Shown one piece after another: positions 1 to 8,738 of a stretch of DNA of 46,118 nucleotides. Position numbers and translations under genes: made by a program. The stretch comes from Pseudomonadota bacterium (GTDB lineage Bacteria > Chloroflexota > UBA6077 > JAJPHF01): NCBI GenBank assembly GCA_021325365.1, contig JAJPHF010000005.1:1-46118 (forward strand), given 5' to 3'. The stretch's first letter is position 1; every line of letters starts with the position of its first letter. The notes under the pieces were generated by a model, which made no database searches, had not been told where the DNA came from, and saw only the letters and a program-made list of their open reading frames with translations.

Positions 1-776
1 AGCGCCTCGCCGTCCACGTCCTCGGCGACGATCAGCAGGTCGCGCTTGCCGCTCTGGATCACCTTCTCCAGCACGGGCAGCAGGTCGGCCACGGCGCTGA
101 TCTTCTTGTCGGTGATCAGGATCAGCGGCTCGTCAAGCTCCGCCTCCATGCGCTCGGCGTTGCTGATGAAGTAGGGGGAGATGTAGCCGCGGTCGAACTG
201 CATGCCCTCGGTGTACTCAACCTCGAGCTGCGTGCCCTTGCCCTCCTCGACGGTCACCACGCCGTCCTTGCCGACCTTCTCCAGCACGTCGGCCAGCATG
301 TTGCCGATCTCCGCGTCGCCCGCCGAGATGGTGGCGACGTGCGCGGTGTCCTCGCGGCCCTTGAGCGGGGTCGACGACTGCTTGATCGCGTCCACTGTCG
401 CGGCGGCGGCGGCGTCGATGCCACGCTTGAGCGCCATCGGGCTGAGGCCTGCGGCGAGCAGGCGCAGGCCCTCCTGCACCATCGCCTGGGCGAGTACGGT
501 GGCGGTCGTCGTGCCGTCGCCCGCGGCATCCTGGGTCTTGGTGGCGGCCTGCTTCATGAGCTGGGCGCCCATGTTCTCGAAGGGGTCCTCCAGCTCGATC
601 TCCTTGGCCACGGTCACGCCGTCGTGGGTGACGGTCGGGGGGCCCCACTTCTTGTCGAGGGCGACGTGGCGGCCACGCGGGCCGAGCGTCACCTTCACGG
701 CGTCGGCCAGCTTGTCGATGCCACAGCGGAGGGCGTTGCGGGCTTCCTGGTCGTAGACGAGCTGCTTCGCAGGCAC
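1..776 (-). CDS. groEL: 60 kDa chaperonin GroEL, N-terminal part (runs off the window)
   Basis: Cytosolic ATP-dependent group I chaperonin that refolds proteins in a double heptameric ring. About 258 of the usual ~540 residues are present: the equatorial domain and the start of the intermediate/apical domains. The ATP-site motif GDGTTT is at residues 86-91, and VTLGPRGR and [12 protein letters not shown] are also present. The start is a GTG at 776, preceded by a good Shine-Dalgarno (GGAGA). The next gene upstream is a divergent ferredoxin, so there is no groES in front of this copy; it may lie elsewhere or this may be a second groEL. No CIRCE operator (TTAGCACTC/GAGTGCTAA) was seen in the upstream 210 bases. 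The identification is certain from the sequence; which paralogue it is remains unknown. Confidence 0.97.
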   Translation of the reverse strand, partial: MPAKQLVYDQEARNALRCGIDKLADAVKVTLGPRGRHVALDKKWGPPTVTHDGVTVAKEIELEDPFENMGAQLMKQAATKTQDAAGDGTTTATVLAQAMVQEGLRLLAAGLSPMALKRGIDAAAAATVDAIKQSSTPLKGREDTAHVATISAGDAEIGNMLADVLEKVGKDGVVTVEEGKGTQLEVEYTEGMQFDRGYISPYFISNAERMEAELDEPLILITDKKISAVADLLPVLEKVIQSGKRDLLIVAEDVDGEA

Positions 777-986
777 AGAGAAATCTCCTCTCTCACAACC
801 GGGGGGTCGTCGGGAGCCCCGACGCTCTGTTACCGTGATACCAGATCGCCGTTAGAGCCGGCTATACGGAATGCTAGAAGGCTGTTAGAACGGGCGGGCG
901 GCCGTGCCGGGCGCCGATGGCTGATGGCTGATGGCTGGTGTAGAATACAGCGACATTGGGCCGTGCGACGGCCGACGGTGGGCGGA
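777..986. other. Divergent intergenic region, groEL / ferredoxin
   Basis: This 210-base spacer must hold the promoters of two divergent genes. It has a -10-like TAGAAT (941-946) in front of the ferredoxin gene without a good -35. A three-copy 7-bp tandem repeat, GATGGCT, lies at 916-936. I see no CIRCE palindrome. Confidence 0.5.
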
Positions 987-1319
987 ATGGCCGACGAGAA
1001 GCAGCACGTACTCGTGTGCAACAACGTGGACTGTCTGGGGCGGGGCGGACAGTCGGTGTTCGAGTCGCTGCGCGACCGGGTAGCCGCCGCCGCGCCCGAT
1101 GCCGCCGAGGTGACGCAGTATCCGTGCTTCGGCGGGTGCGAGTATGGCCCCAACGTGGTCGTGTACCCGGCCAGGCGGTTCTACTCGGGCGTGAAGCCCC
1201 AGGACGTGGACGACATCGTGGCCGAGCTGCCGAGCGGCGCGGTGGAGCGACTGCTGCACCAGGTCGATCCACAGATCGAGGAGCTGATCTTCGAGCTGCT
1301 GGACGCGGGGCTGCTGTAG
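987..1319 (+). CDS. (2Fe-2S) ferredoxin, thioredoxin-fold (NuoE-like) type
   Basis: Small 110-aa electron-transfer protein. The four cysteines follow the thioredoxin-like 2Fe-2S pattern: C11-x4-C16 (CNNVDC) and C47-x3-C51 (CFGGC), as in NuoE and clostridial/cyanobacterial stand-alone ferredoxins. No other domain or signal peptide is seen, so it is cytosolic. The ATG at 987 is chosen because it directly precedes the conserved HVLVCNN start of the fold; the Shine-Dalgarno is weak (GGGCGGA). It is followed 46 bases later by a flavin nitroreductase on the same strand. A redox partnership with that nitroreductase is plausible but only inferred. It could alternatively serve a molybdenum hydroxylase or hydrogenase elsewhere. 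Confidence 0.85.
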   Translation: MADEKQHVLVCNNVDCLGRGGQSVFESLRDRVAAAAPDAAEVTQYPCFGGCEYGPNVVVYPARRFYSGVKPQDVDDIVAELPSGAVERLLHQVDPQIEELIFELLDAGLL

Positions 1320-1365
1320 GCCCCGACCCCGGACGAGAGCGCGTCGGACGACGCGGGGAGAGACG

Positions 1366-1986
1366 ATGGCAACGGAAGTAACGGCAAGCCCTCAGACGAC
1401 CGAGGAGCGCCCGCTCCTGGACACCCTCACGGCGATCCGCACGCGGCGCGCGGTGAAGACTTACGACCCCACCCCCATCCCCCAGGCGTGGATCGAGGAG
1501 CTGCTGGACGCGGCGCGCTGGGCGCCAAACCACCACCTCACCCACCCCTGGCGGTTCAACGTCTTCACCGGCGAGGGGCGCGAGAAGCTAGTGCCGGCGC
1601 GCCAGGCGGCGGTGCGGCTGGCGGCCGAGCGCAAGGGCGAGCCGGTCAAGGAGGACGACCTGGAGTTCGCGCGCCAGAAGTGCTTCTCGGCGCCGGTCCT
1701 GCTGATCGTGTCGCAGGTCATCAACCCCGACCCGATCAAGGACAAGGAAGACTGGGCCGCCTGCTGGTGCGCCATCGAGAACTTCCTGCTGGCGGCCACG
1801 GCGCGCGGGCTGGCGAGCTACCCGAGCACAGGCGTGTGGGTGGACGAGAACACGCTCGGCCCGGCGATCGGCCTGCCCGAGAACGAGCGGCCGGTAGCCT
1901 GCGTCTTCCTCGGCTACTCGGATGCCACGATCACCGGCAAGCGCTTCCCCGCCGACCGCCACACCCGCTGGTTCACCGAAGCCTAG
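1366..1986 (+). CDS. Nitroreductase-family FMN oxidoreductase
   Basis: FMN-dependent NAD(P)H oxidoreductase of the nitroreductase superfamily, 206 aa, the usual length. The N-terminal phosphate/FMN-contact motif is visible (IRTRRAVKTYDP, about residues 24-35), followed by the characteristic ARWAPNHHLTHPWRF segment and the Gly-rich ASYPSTG region near the C-terminal half. The ATG at 1366 follows a GGGGAGAG ribosome site. It is probably co-transcribed with the upstream 2Fe-2S ferredoxin. The substrate cannot be read from sequence: members reduce nitroaromatics, quinones or flavins, or act as dehalogenases or in B12 ligand synthesis. A second, only distantly similar nitroreductase lies at 2523-3083 on the other strand. 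The gene ends in front of a long perfect inverted repeat that is a likely terminator. Confidence 0.9.
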   Translation: MATEVTASPQTTEERPLLDTLTAIRTRRAVKTYDPTPIPQAWIEELLDAARWAPNHHLTHPWRFNVFTGEGREKLVPARQAAVRLAAERKGEPVKEDDLEFARQKCFSAPVLLIVSQVINPDPIKDKEDWAACWCAIENFLLAATARGLASYPSTGVWVDENTLGPAIGLPENERPVACVFLGYSDATITGKRFPADRHTRWFTEA

Positions 1987-2004
1987 CGCTCCCAGCTTCT
2001 CAGC

Positions 2005-2066
2005 CGCGCGAAAACGCGACGCGGGCGGCCCGGGCTTCCGGGCCGCCCGCGTCGCGTTTTCGCGCG
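2005..2066. terminator. 29-bp perfect inverted repeat, likely terminator
   Basis: Arms 2005-2033 and 2038-2066 are perfectly complementary with a 4-base loop. The structure starts 19 bases after the nitroreductase stop codon. The AAAA/TTTT tracts lie inside the stem rather than after it, so it is not a textbook intrinsic terminator. It should nevertheless form an extremely stable hairpin in the transcript from either strand. Confidence 0.65.
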
Positions 2067-2248
2067 CTCGCCGGAATTGTTTGCCTGCATTGAGGGCTGC
2101 GGCTCCTGCGACGACGGTCGTGAGCAAATTGTGAGCGGTGGGGCTGGGCTCGTGAGTGGGACTGTGAGCGCAGCGGGCTATCGTGGGATGTCGCCTCCAC
2201 CCGCCCCGGCGCAGCGGCGGCGGGAGCGGCTGGGCGGGAGGTACCACG

Positions 2249-2467
2249 ATGCCCCTGGTCGTCCACTCGCTCCAGACCGCGGCGCGGGGCCTGTCGCGCA
2301 CCTACGCCTCGGAGGTCGCCTATCACGCCGGCGTCTTGCTCGCCATGGGCTTGCTGGCGCTCACCCTCACGCTGGCCGTGGTGCAGCACCTGCCGCGGAC
2401 CGGATCGGCCGATACGCCCCAGGCCACCTGGGACGTCGATCCCGATTGGTGGCCGATCTCCCAGTAG
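2249..2467 (+). CDS. Small single-span membrane protein, unknown function
   Basis: A 72-aa protein I do not recognise. It has a soluble N-terminus with several basic residues, one hydrophobic span (about residues 25-46, containing LLAMGLLALTLTLAVV) and a short polar tail ending in DPDWWPISQ. The start ATG at 2249 follows a clear GGGAGG ribosome site 7 bases upstream, which supports real translation. The basic residues before the span suggest the N-terminus is inside and the acidic, Trp-rich tail outside. It stands alone between two convergent units (the next gene is on the minus strand), with a self-complementary CTGGCCCGGGCCAG just after it. No function can be inferred. Confidence 0.6.
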   Translation: MPLVVHSLQTAARGLSRTYASEVAYHAGVLLAMGLLALTLTLAVVQHLPRTGSADTPQATWDVDPDWWPISQ

Positions 2468-2522
2468 CGCAGCTGGCCCGGGCCAGACGCTCGCCCCCTG
2501 CCGCTCCGCGCCGGCCCGGCGC

Positions 2523-3083
2523 TCAGCGCGCGTGCTGGCCGTAGCGCTCCCAGTAGACGATCTCGCCGAACGGCTTGCGCCCCGGATTGGCCCGCGCCGG
2601 CCGCGCCGGCGCCGCCTCGTCGGGGTAGCCCAGCGAGAGGGCCGTGCGCACCAGCCGCTCCGCCGGAATGCCCAGCAGGGCCTTCAGGTCCGCGATCCCC
2701 TGGTCCGAGAACCAGCCGATGCACGCGCCCACCCCGTGCGCCGCTGCCGCCAGCATGATGCGCTCGCTCAGCCGCCCCTCGTCGTAGATCTCGTGGACTA
2801 CTCGCCGCGGGTTGCCCGCCATCACCAGCACGATCCCGACGGCCGCGCCCGCCAGGTGCGGCGCCGTGCCTTCGAGCCCCGCCAGCGCCCGCAGCATCTC
2901 GCGGTCGCGCACCACCACGAACTCCCACGGCTGCTCGTTGCGCGCGCTGCCCGTCCAGCGGGCCACCGCCAGCACGTCGTCCAGCACCGCCGCGGGGATC
3001 GGCTCCGGCCGGAACTGCCGCACCGCACGCAACCCCCGCAAAAACGCGATCATCTCCCGCGCGCTCTCCGCCTCACTTGCCAC
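2523..3083 (-). CDS. Nitroreductase-family FMN oxidoreductase (second copy)
   Basis: A 186-aa nitroreductase-fold flavoprotein. It shows LRAVRQFRPEPIP near the N-terminus (FMN phosphate contact), ARWTGSARNEQPWEFVVV, the central AAHGVGACIGWF segment and a C-terminal LGYPDEAAP typical of the family. The start is a GTG at 3083 with a strong AGGAGG about 12 bases upstream. It resembles the 'nitroreductase/dehydrogenase' group that oxidises or reduces small ligands with FMN. It is clearly divergent from the neighbour at 1366-1986, so it is not a recent duplicate. Its 5' end faces the first solute-binding lipoprotein, and the 336-base gap between them probably carries both promoters. The substrate is unknown. 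Confidence 0.88.
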   Translation of the reverse strand: MASEAESAREMIAFLRGLRAVRQFRPEPIPAAVLDDVLAVARWTGSARNEQPWEFVVVRDREMLRALAGLEGTAPHLAGAAVGIVLVMAGNPRRVVHEIYDEGRLSERIMLAAAAHGVGACIGWFSDQGIADLKALLGIPAERLVRTALSLGYPDEAAPARPARANPGRKPFGEIVYWERYGQHAR

Positions 3084-3419
3084 GTCGCACCCCTACCTCC
3101 TGTAATCGCCGTCGCCGGATCTCTGGCGCCGTTGCGCAATTTCTCATATCGTACAGCGCGAGCGGGCGGAGGCCCCTTCCCCCAAAGGGGACGGTGGCTC
3201 TTCAGCCCCGCCGCCCCCGGCGTCCTCCCCCTTCCTTCGCAGGGTGCGACGCGGCATACTGCAAGCGGCGCTGGGGCAGGGGGGGCCAGGTCCTCCCCGG
3301 CGCGTGCTATACTTCGCGCACTCATGGCGAGCCGCCGCCCGGGCGATCGGACGGCTTGGCCGCCGTCCAACCCTGCCGCCGGCGCCGGCCCGCGCGCCCG
3401 CCGAGGGGAGGCGATTGTG
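3084..3419. other. Divergent intergenic region with an extended -10 promoter
   Basis: A 336-base gap between two divergent genes. A TGCTATACT extended -10 at 3305-3313 points toward the lipoprotein gene. Bases 3251-3275 resemble a fragment of the family I repeat tail (ATACTGCAAGCG). Otherwise nothing is recognisable. Confidence 0.5.
3305..3313 (+). promoter_or_regulatory. Extended -10 promoter element for lipoprotein 1
   Basis: TG-C-TATACT matches the extended -10 consensus. No good -35 hexamer lies 17 bases upstream, as expected for extended -10 promoters. It is about 105 bases before the start codon at 3420. Confidence 0.45.
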
Positions 3420-4541
3420 ATGTCGAGGCTACGCTTGCGTCGCACCTGCCTGGGCCTGCTGCTGCTGAGCCTGGCCGGCTGTGGCGCCCCGGCGGCCCGA
3501 CCCGCGGCCAGCGCCCCCGCATCCGGCCAGCCAGAAAGCGCGAGCGCGCCCGCCGTGGCCGCCGCGCCCACCCAGGCGCCGGCGCTGCGCGACGTGCGCA
3601 CGTCCTACCCCTCGGCCGCCGCGACGTTCGCGCCGCTGTGGGCCGCCTACGAGTTCGGCCTGTTCGAGCAGAACGGCCTGCGCGCCAGCGAGCCGGTCAT
3701 GATCAGCGGCGGGCCTGCCAACGCCCAGACGCTCACCGCCCGCGAGCTAGAGGCCAGCTACACGGCGTTCTCGCCGATCGTCACGGCCATCGCCGGCGGG
3801 GCGCCGATCACGGTCGTCGCCGGCTTCGGGCGCGGCTTCGTCCACCAACTCTTCACGAAGGTCGGTACGGGCGTGACGAGCGCCCAGGACATGAAGGGCA
3901 AGCGGGCGGGCGTGTCGCGCATCGGCACCGAATCGCACACCGTCATCCGCCTGTGGGCGCGCGCCAACGGCCTGCGCGACGACGACATCACCTACGTGAA
4001 CGCCGGCACGGTCGCCGAGCGGCTCACGGCGCTGGAGTCGGGCGCCGTGGACCTCGTGCCGCTCGACCCGCCCGTCGTCGTCGTGGCCGAGAAGCGCGGC
4101 TACGTGCGCGTGGCTGACCTGGCGCAGGAGCCGGTGCCGTGGCAGCGCGAGGCGCTGGCGCTGCCCGAGGAGATGGTCCACAATGATCCGTCGCTCGCCA
4201 CGGCCATCGTGCGCGCCATCAGCGAGGCTGCCTACCTGATCCGCTCGGACCGTCAGCGGTTCGACGAGGTGCAGCGGAAGTACATCAAGCTGGACGATCC
4301 CGAGGCGCTGAACGCGGCCTACGTGTCGTCGCTGCGCGGCTGGAGCCCTCGCGGCCGCCCCGACCCGACGGATGTCCATGCGGTCCAGGAAGCCGTCGAC
4401 GAGGAGATCCCGGGCACCGCCAACGAGCCCTACAGCCGCTTCGTGGACCTCAGCATCCTCGACCAGCTCGAGAAAGAGGGCTTCTTCGACCGCCTGGAGC
4501 AGCAGTATCCGCTGCCCCCCGATGCACTCCCCACGCGCTAA
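3420..4541 (+). CDS. NMT1/THI5-like ABC solute-binding lipoprotein (SBP1)
   Basis: Extracytoplasmic ligand-binding protein, 373 aa. A lipoprotein signal peptide ends in LSLAGC, with C21 the lipidated cysteine. A 35-residue Ala/Pro/Ser linker follows, then a periplasmic-binding-protein type 2 fold of the NMT1/SsuA class (WAAYEFGLFEQNGL, then a GKRAGVSRIGTESH hinge segment). Such proteins deliver small organic substrates to an ABC permease. No permease or ATPase gene adjoins it: the next gene, 67 bases on, is a large glycosyltransferase-like membrane protein. The ATG at 3420 follows GGGGAGG; an immediately preceding GTG at 3417 is an alternative. It is one of six binding lipoproteins in the window. 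It has a longer C-terminal acidic segment than the group at 19.3, 28.6 and 38.2 kb. Confidence 0.88.
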   Translation: MSRLRLRRTCLGLLLLSLAGCGAPAARPAASAPASGQPESASAPAVAAAPTQAPALRDVRTSYPSAAATFAPLWAAYEFGLFEQNGLRASEPVMISGGPANAQTLTARELEASYTAFSPIVTAIAGGAPITVVAGFGRGFVHQLFTKVGTGVTSAQDMKGKRAGVSRIGTESHTVIRLWARANGLRDDDITYVNAGTVAERLTALESGAVDLVPLDPPVVVVAEKRGYVRVADLAQEPVPWQREALALPEEMVHNDPSLATAIVRAISEAAYLIRSDRQRFDEVQRKYIKLDDPEALNAAYVSSLRGWSPRGRPDPTDVHAVQEAVDEEIPGTANEPYSRFVDLSILDQLEKEGFFDRLEQQYPLPPDALPTR

Positions 4542-4608
4542 GTATCCGGCCCGGGGTTGCCGCGGAGACGCGACCCGCACGGGAGCCCCACCGCCACAGG
4601 AGCTGGCC

Positions 4609-7600
4609 ATGTCGTCGTCCGTGCTCGAGCAGTTGGACTGTGCCAGGGAGGTCCAGAGAGCCGGCCTCGTCGGACCGCGGGCGCGGCCACCCCTGGGCCT
4701 GCAGCTCTCCCGGCGCGGCTACTGGCTTCTGGCCGCGACGATCCTGGTGGCATACTTGGTACTCTGGCTCTCGCACTTTGAGTACGTATACGGCTGGATC
4801 ATGGATGATCAGCTAGTCTACAGCAAGACGATGGCGACCATTGCCGACTGGACAAAGGCCTTTCGCTACGAGCACAACATCCTGCAGCCGTATTTCTTTC
4901 TGATATCGTATCTGCCGCTGAAGTCCGGGATCAGCCTGCCCTCTTACGTTATGCCGCTGTTCGGCGAGCACACCGGGCAATTCCGCTTCTTCCTGCTGTA
5001 CACGGTTTGCCTGCACGCGCTCCTGCTCGGCGTATGGGCGTGGGTGGCGACCGCGCTGGTGCGTAACCGCGTCGTGGCGTTGCTCTCGCTCTTGCTCTTT
5101 GCCTCGTCGCCCAGCGTCGTGCTGTGGAGCCCCCAGCCCGAGTCGCGACTGCTCGGCCTTCCTTTCGCTCTGGCCGGCCTTTGGCTGCTCCTCCGTGTCG
5201 ACGATGGCCGATCGCGATCGGCCCAGGCACTCGGTGGGACATTCTTTGTCGCCGGCTCGCTGTTCTGGGTCGCACAATCCATTCATTACACGGCACTGTA
5301 TCTGGTCGCGCCATTGGCCGTGGTCTACGCAGCCGTCTATCTGTGGCGTAATCGAAGCAGGGCGCGTTCGTGGCTGGGCGTCGCCAGCTTGGCTATCGGC
5401 TGTGTCTGGCTTCAAGGCGTCCTTGAGGCCGTCAGCTATTGGATAGTGGGCATTCCCCGTGCCAACGGCCCCCTCATGACCCTGCTGAACCTCCGGGCAT
5501 TCCACGAATCGCAATTCTTCTCCATGACGGGCAATCTCGCCCTGTGGGCCGAGTGGTTCCGGAGTCAGATGGGCCCGCTCCTGCTCGTCGCCGTCGGGGT
5601 CGGCTGGGTAGCTTATCTAGTCTCCACACGATCTCACGACACGGGCCAGATCGGGCGGTTGGCGATCAGCGTGACGGTCTTGCTCGCGCTCGTCTACCTG
5701 GGACTATCCGGCTCGGAGCCCTTCTTCCGCCAGACCTCCGTGCTCCAGCCGTTCCTCTTTCTGTTTGCCGGCGCGGCGCTAGTCGGGCTCGCCCGGCGGC
5801 TGGCGCGTCCGCGCGGCTTGCCGGTCGTCGCGCTGGGGGCCTTGGTCGTGGTCCTTGGCGCCACGCAGTGGGGCCAGGCTCGGGCCGTGTTTGACGGCCA
5901 TCAGGGGCTTGGCCGCGCGATCACTGCCGCCGCCGCGCACAACAGCGGGCATCAGCCGGAATGGCTTAGCTGGGTGGGTCTGGACAGCCGGCTATCCAGG
6001 CCCGAGGACATCGCACGTCTGCCCGTCGATGCTTGGCTGCTCAGTTACTTTCCGCAAGAGTTCGTGAGCAATCATCCCTCGATGCGGCCGTACCTGGAAT
6101 CCACCGCGGCGGTAGCGGCGTGGCCGTCCCTTTTTGCCACCCAAACCGTAAGAGCCGAGACCGAGGCATTCTTCTACCATGACTTCCCCAGTGACCCGGA
6201 CCTGCGGGACGTGCGTCTTCTGGAAGCGGGTGAGCTGCTTGCGGCCATGAATGGCCAACCGTTGCGCGTCGACGCGGTCACCGCCGACTCGATGGAAAGC
6301 CCGAGCACCGAGCCGGTGAACGTGTTCGACCAGAGCCGCTCGCCCGATTCCACCATTTGGCTCTCGGCCGACACGCCCGGGCCGCATTTCCTGGCGGTCC
6401 AGTTCACCGCGCCGGCGTCGCTGGGCAGCGTGCAGGTGGTGCAGCCCGAGAGTGCGAGAGTGAGTCGGATCAGCGCCCTTGAGGTGCAGGTGGCCGACGA
6501 GAGCGGCGCGTGGCACACGGTGTGGATCGGTGACGGGCTCGACCCGTCTCCCGTGATTGCCGCCCGCTGGGAGCCGCGGCCGACGACCGGGGTCAAGCTC
6601 GTCATCCACCGCCAGGGCTACCTCTGGGCACCGGCGAATCAGGTGGGGATCGAGGAGGTCGTCTTCCCGGGCTACACGGTCGAGCCGCCGCGGCCGCAGC
6701 GCACGCTCCCCCCGCTGGTTCTGGATCAACTGCAGCCGTATGGGACCGACGGCATCCTGGTAACTGGCAAGAACTTGACACCGCGCACTGCGATCGTCCT
6801 CGACGGCCAGGAGTTGCCGACGCGCTGGATTCCTCCAGGGACTCAGCTTCTATCGGTGGCGCCCGAAGTGACCCAGTCGTCCGAGCCACGGCGGGAAGTC
6901 TACCTCGTCGATTACTTGCGGCGCTCCGAGGCGCTGACCTGGCCGCCAGTCCCACCGGTCTTGCGTCAGATCGAGCCAACATGGACCCTGGTCGGCACTC
7001 CCTTCAACACGCAGCCCGAGGGCAGTTCCCTGCTGGAGATTGACGCCGAGGACGCCACGCCGGCCACCGTTGCCCTGCTCGACGGAGTCAAGCTGCCGAC
7101 CACTTACCAGGGCCCTCAACACTTGACCGCCACTGTGCCGGGAGAGCTACTGGCGTCGCCGGGACAGCACGCGGTGACGCTGCAGAACGCCGTGGCGACG
7201 TCGAGCCCCCTACCGTTTGTCGTGAGCCCCCGGACCGTGCCAGTGGCCCGGGCGCTGGACCCCGCCGACACGATCGTCGCCGCGCCCTTCCACGGCCAGC
7301 CGGATGGCCGCTCGCTGCTAGCCGTGGAGAGCCAGGACGCCACGCCGGACACCGCCGTCCTGTTCGACGACGTGCCGCTGGAGACCCAGTACGAGAACGA
7401 CCAGCACCTGCTGGCGCTGGTGCCGCTGGAGGTCTTGAGCCAGCCAGGCACCCACACGGTCAAGCTGCGGAACCTGCTGGGCACCTCCGACGCGCTGCCA
7501 TTCATGGTGACCGAGAACACGACGGGGCGCCCCGTCTTGAAGGGCATCGAGCCGGGAACCGCGCGGGTGGACACGCCGTTCGACGCCCAGGCAGACGGAA

Positions 7601-7809
7601 CCTCGGTCCTTCGCGTCACGGGCGAGCAGATCACGCCCGACACGGCGGTGGTCCTCAGCTCGGTCATGCTCGCGACCGAGTACGTGGACGATCACACGCT
7701 GCTAGCGCGCGTGCCGCGGGAGTTCCTGGCCTACCCGGTACGGCAGGTCATTACGCTCCGAAATAGCCTGGGCACGTCGAACAGCTTCGATCTCGTGGTC
7801 GAGCCGTAG
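4609..7809 (+). CDS. Polytopic GT-C-like protein with discoidin-like and four IPT/TIG-like domains
   Basis: A 1066-aa integral membrane protein. TM1 is at about 38-55 and is followed by an acidic MDDQ (65-68) in the first outside loop, the position of the catalytic or metal-binding acid in GT-C (PMT/ArnT) glycosyltransferases. Roughly nine or ten further spans follow up to about residue 430. The C-terminal half is soluble and presumably outside: an F5/8-type-C (discoidin)-like beta domain (about 565-690), then four IPT/TIG-like repeats starting near 702, 783, 878 and 975. Each repeat carries a core like DATPDTAVLFDD and ends with a ...TLRNSLGTS-type strand. The ATG at 4609 is chosen because it precedes TM1 in a Met-Ser-rich start 67 bases after the lipoprotein stop. 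Codon use in the TM part is less GC-extreme than in the neighbours. GT-C activity is inferred from architecture, not from a family match. Confidence 0.75.
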   Translation: MSSSVLEQLDCAREVQRAGLVGPRARPPLGLQLSRRGYWLLAATILVAYLVLWLSHFEYVYGWIMDDQLVYSKTMATIADWTKAFRYEHNILQPYFFLISYLPLKSGISLPSYVMPLFGEHTGQFRFFLLYTVCLHALLLGVWAWVATALVRNRVVALLSLLLFASSPSVVLWSPQPESRLLGLPFALAGLWLLLRVDDGRSRSAQALGGTFFVAGSLFWVAQSIHYTALYLVAPLAVVYAAVYLWRNRSRARSWLGVASLAIGCVWLQGVLEAVSYWIVGIPRANGPLMTLLNLRAFHESQFFSMTGNLALWAEWFRSQMGPLLLVAVGVGWVAYLVSTRSHDTGQIGRLAISVTVLLALVYLGLSGSEPFFRQTSVLQPFLFLFAGAALVGLARRLARPRGLPVVALGALVVVLGATQWGQARAVFDGHQGLGRAITAAAAHNSGHQPEWLSWVGLDSRLSRPEDIARLPVDAWLLSYFPQEFVSNHPSMRPYLESTAAVAAWPSLFATQTVRAETEAFFYHDFPSDPDLRDVRLLEAGELLAAMNGQPLRVDAVTADSMESPSTEPVNVFDQSRSPDSTIWLSADTPGPHFLAVQFTAPASLGSVQVVQPESARVSRISALEVQVADESGAWHTVWIGDGLDPSPVIAARWEPRPTTGVKLVIHRQGYLWAPANQVGIEEVVFPGYTVEPPRPQRTLPPLVLDQLQPYGTDGILVTGKNLTPRTAIVLDGQELPTRWIPPGTQLLSVAPEVTQSSEPRREVYLVDYLRRSEALTWPPVPPVLRQIEPTWTLVGTPFNTQPEGSSLLEIDAEDATPATVALLDGVKLPTTYQGPQHLTATVPGELLASPGQHAVTLQNAVATSSPLPFVVSPRTVPVARALDPADTIVAAPFHGQPDGRSLLAVESQDATPDTAVLFDDVPLETQYENDQHLLALVPLEVLSQPGTHTVKLRNLLGTSDALPFMVTENTTGRPVLKGIEPGTARVDTPFDAQADGTSVLRVTGEQITPDTAVVLSSVMLATEYVDDHTLLARVPREFLAYPVRQVITLRNSLGTSNSFDLVVEP

Positions 7810-7898
7810 GCGGGCGGCCGGGCGGGCGGACACCGCGCCATTGGTGCGTCCCCATCTATATGCCGCCCCGGTGGCTAGCGCCTGCCCGCGGCCCTTGG

Positions 7899-8705
7899 CT
7901 ACCCCGTCACCTGCCGCCCGGCGCCGACCACTAGCTCGGTCAGCAGGGCGACGGCGCGCTCCAGGTTGCGCTGGGCGGCGGTCGCGTCGGCGCCGCGCAC
8001 CACCACGTCGAGCGGCAGCCGCTGCTGGTTGCTGAGCGCGATGTAGCCCTTGATGTAGGTGCCGGGTACCGCGTCCATCACCTGCCGCGCGTAGGGCGCC
8101 ACCTCGCCCTCGTGCATGTTGACGTACACCCGCCGCGCCAGGCTCTGCCCCGCGTGACCGAAGTAGTCGCGCAGGTAGCGGTCGAACACCGCCTGCATCT
8201 CCTTCGGCGGGCCGGGCATGAGGAAGAACGTCGTCGCGCCGTGGCGCAGGCGCATGCAGGGCGCCCAGCCCGCCGGGTTCAGCAGCACCTCGGCGCCATC
8301 GGGCACGGTCGCCATGCGGTACAGCGCGGGCGTGATCTCGTCCTCCGAGATCAGCCGCCGCCGCATGAAGTCTTCCAGCGCCGGCCGGTAGACGCTCGTG
8401 CCCACGCCCAACAGCTCGGCCACGCACTCCACCGTCAGGTCGTCGGGCGTTGGGCCCAGCCCGCCCGTGGTGAGCACCGTGCGCGCGCCCCGCGCGACGG
8501 CGTCGCGCAGCGCGGCCACGATCACGGCGCGGTCGTCGCCGACGATCGTGATGCGCCCGATCTCGGCGCCCAGCTCCGATGCCTGCTGGGCGAGCCAGAA
8601 GCTATTCGTGTCCTGAATACGGCCGATCAGCAGCTCGGTGCCGATGCTGAAGATCTCCACCGGCGAGGTCTCTGCGGGCGCCTCGGCGCTGGACGCTATG
8701 TCCAT
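7899..8705 (-). CDS. CinA N-terminal (MoCF/COG1058) domain protein
   Basis: A 268-aa protein with the molybdopterin-binding-like (MoCF) domain of CinA/competence-damage proteins. The signature is clear: FSIGTELLIG near residue 20, the loop TTGGLGPTPDDLT near residue 80, and FLMPGPPKEM near residue 160. Full CinA is ~415 aa and carries a C-terminal NMN deamidase domain; that domain is absent, so this is the COG1058 stand-alone form. In CinA this domain has ADP-ribose pyrophosphatase activity, so a role in pyridine-nucleotide or nucleotide-sugar housekeeping is likely but not shown. The ATG at 8705 lies 33 bases after the MazF-like gene, on the same strand, so the two are probably co-transcribed. 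The last ~75 residues do not resemble the amidase and may be an extra subdomain. Confidence 0.88.
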   Translation of the reverse strand: MDIASSAEAPAETSPVEIFSIGTELLIGRIQDTNSFWLAQQASELGAEIGRITIVGDDRAVIVAALRDAVARGARTVLTTGGLGPTPDDLTVECVAELLGVGTSVYRPALEDFMRRRLISEDEITPALYRMATVPDGAEVLLNPAGWAPCMRLRHGATTFFLMPGPPKEMQAVFDRYLRDYFGHAGQSLARRVYVNMHEGEVAPYARQVMDAVPGTYIKGYIALSNQQRLPLDVVVRGADATAAQRNLERAVALLTELVVGAGRQVTG

Positions 8706-8738
8706 CTAATACCCCTGGCGTGGACTCCGAGCTGAGGA

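Noticed and set aside
777..986. CIRCE (HrcA) operator expected in front of groEL
   Set aside because: No TTAGCACTC-N9-GAGTGCTAA-like palindrome could be found by eye.
2532..4541. A 669-codon frame running from inside the nitroreductase into SBP1
   Set aside because: Only the part from 3420 has protein character (signal peptide, lipobox, binding fold) and a ribosome site; the upstream part is antisense to the nitroreductase.
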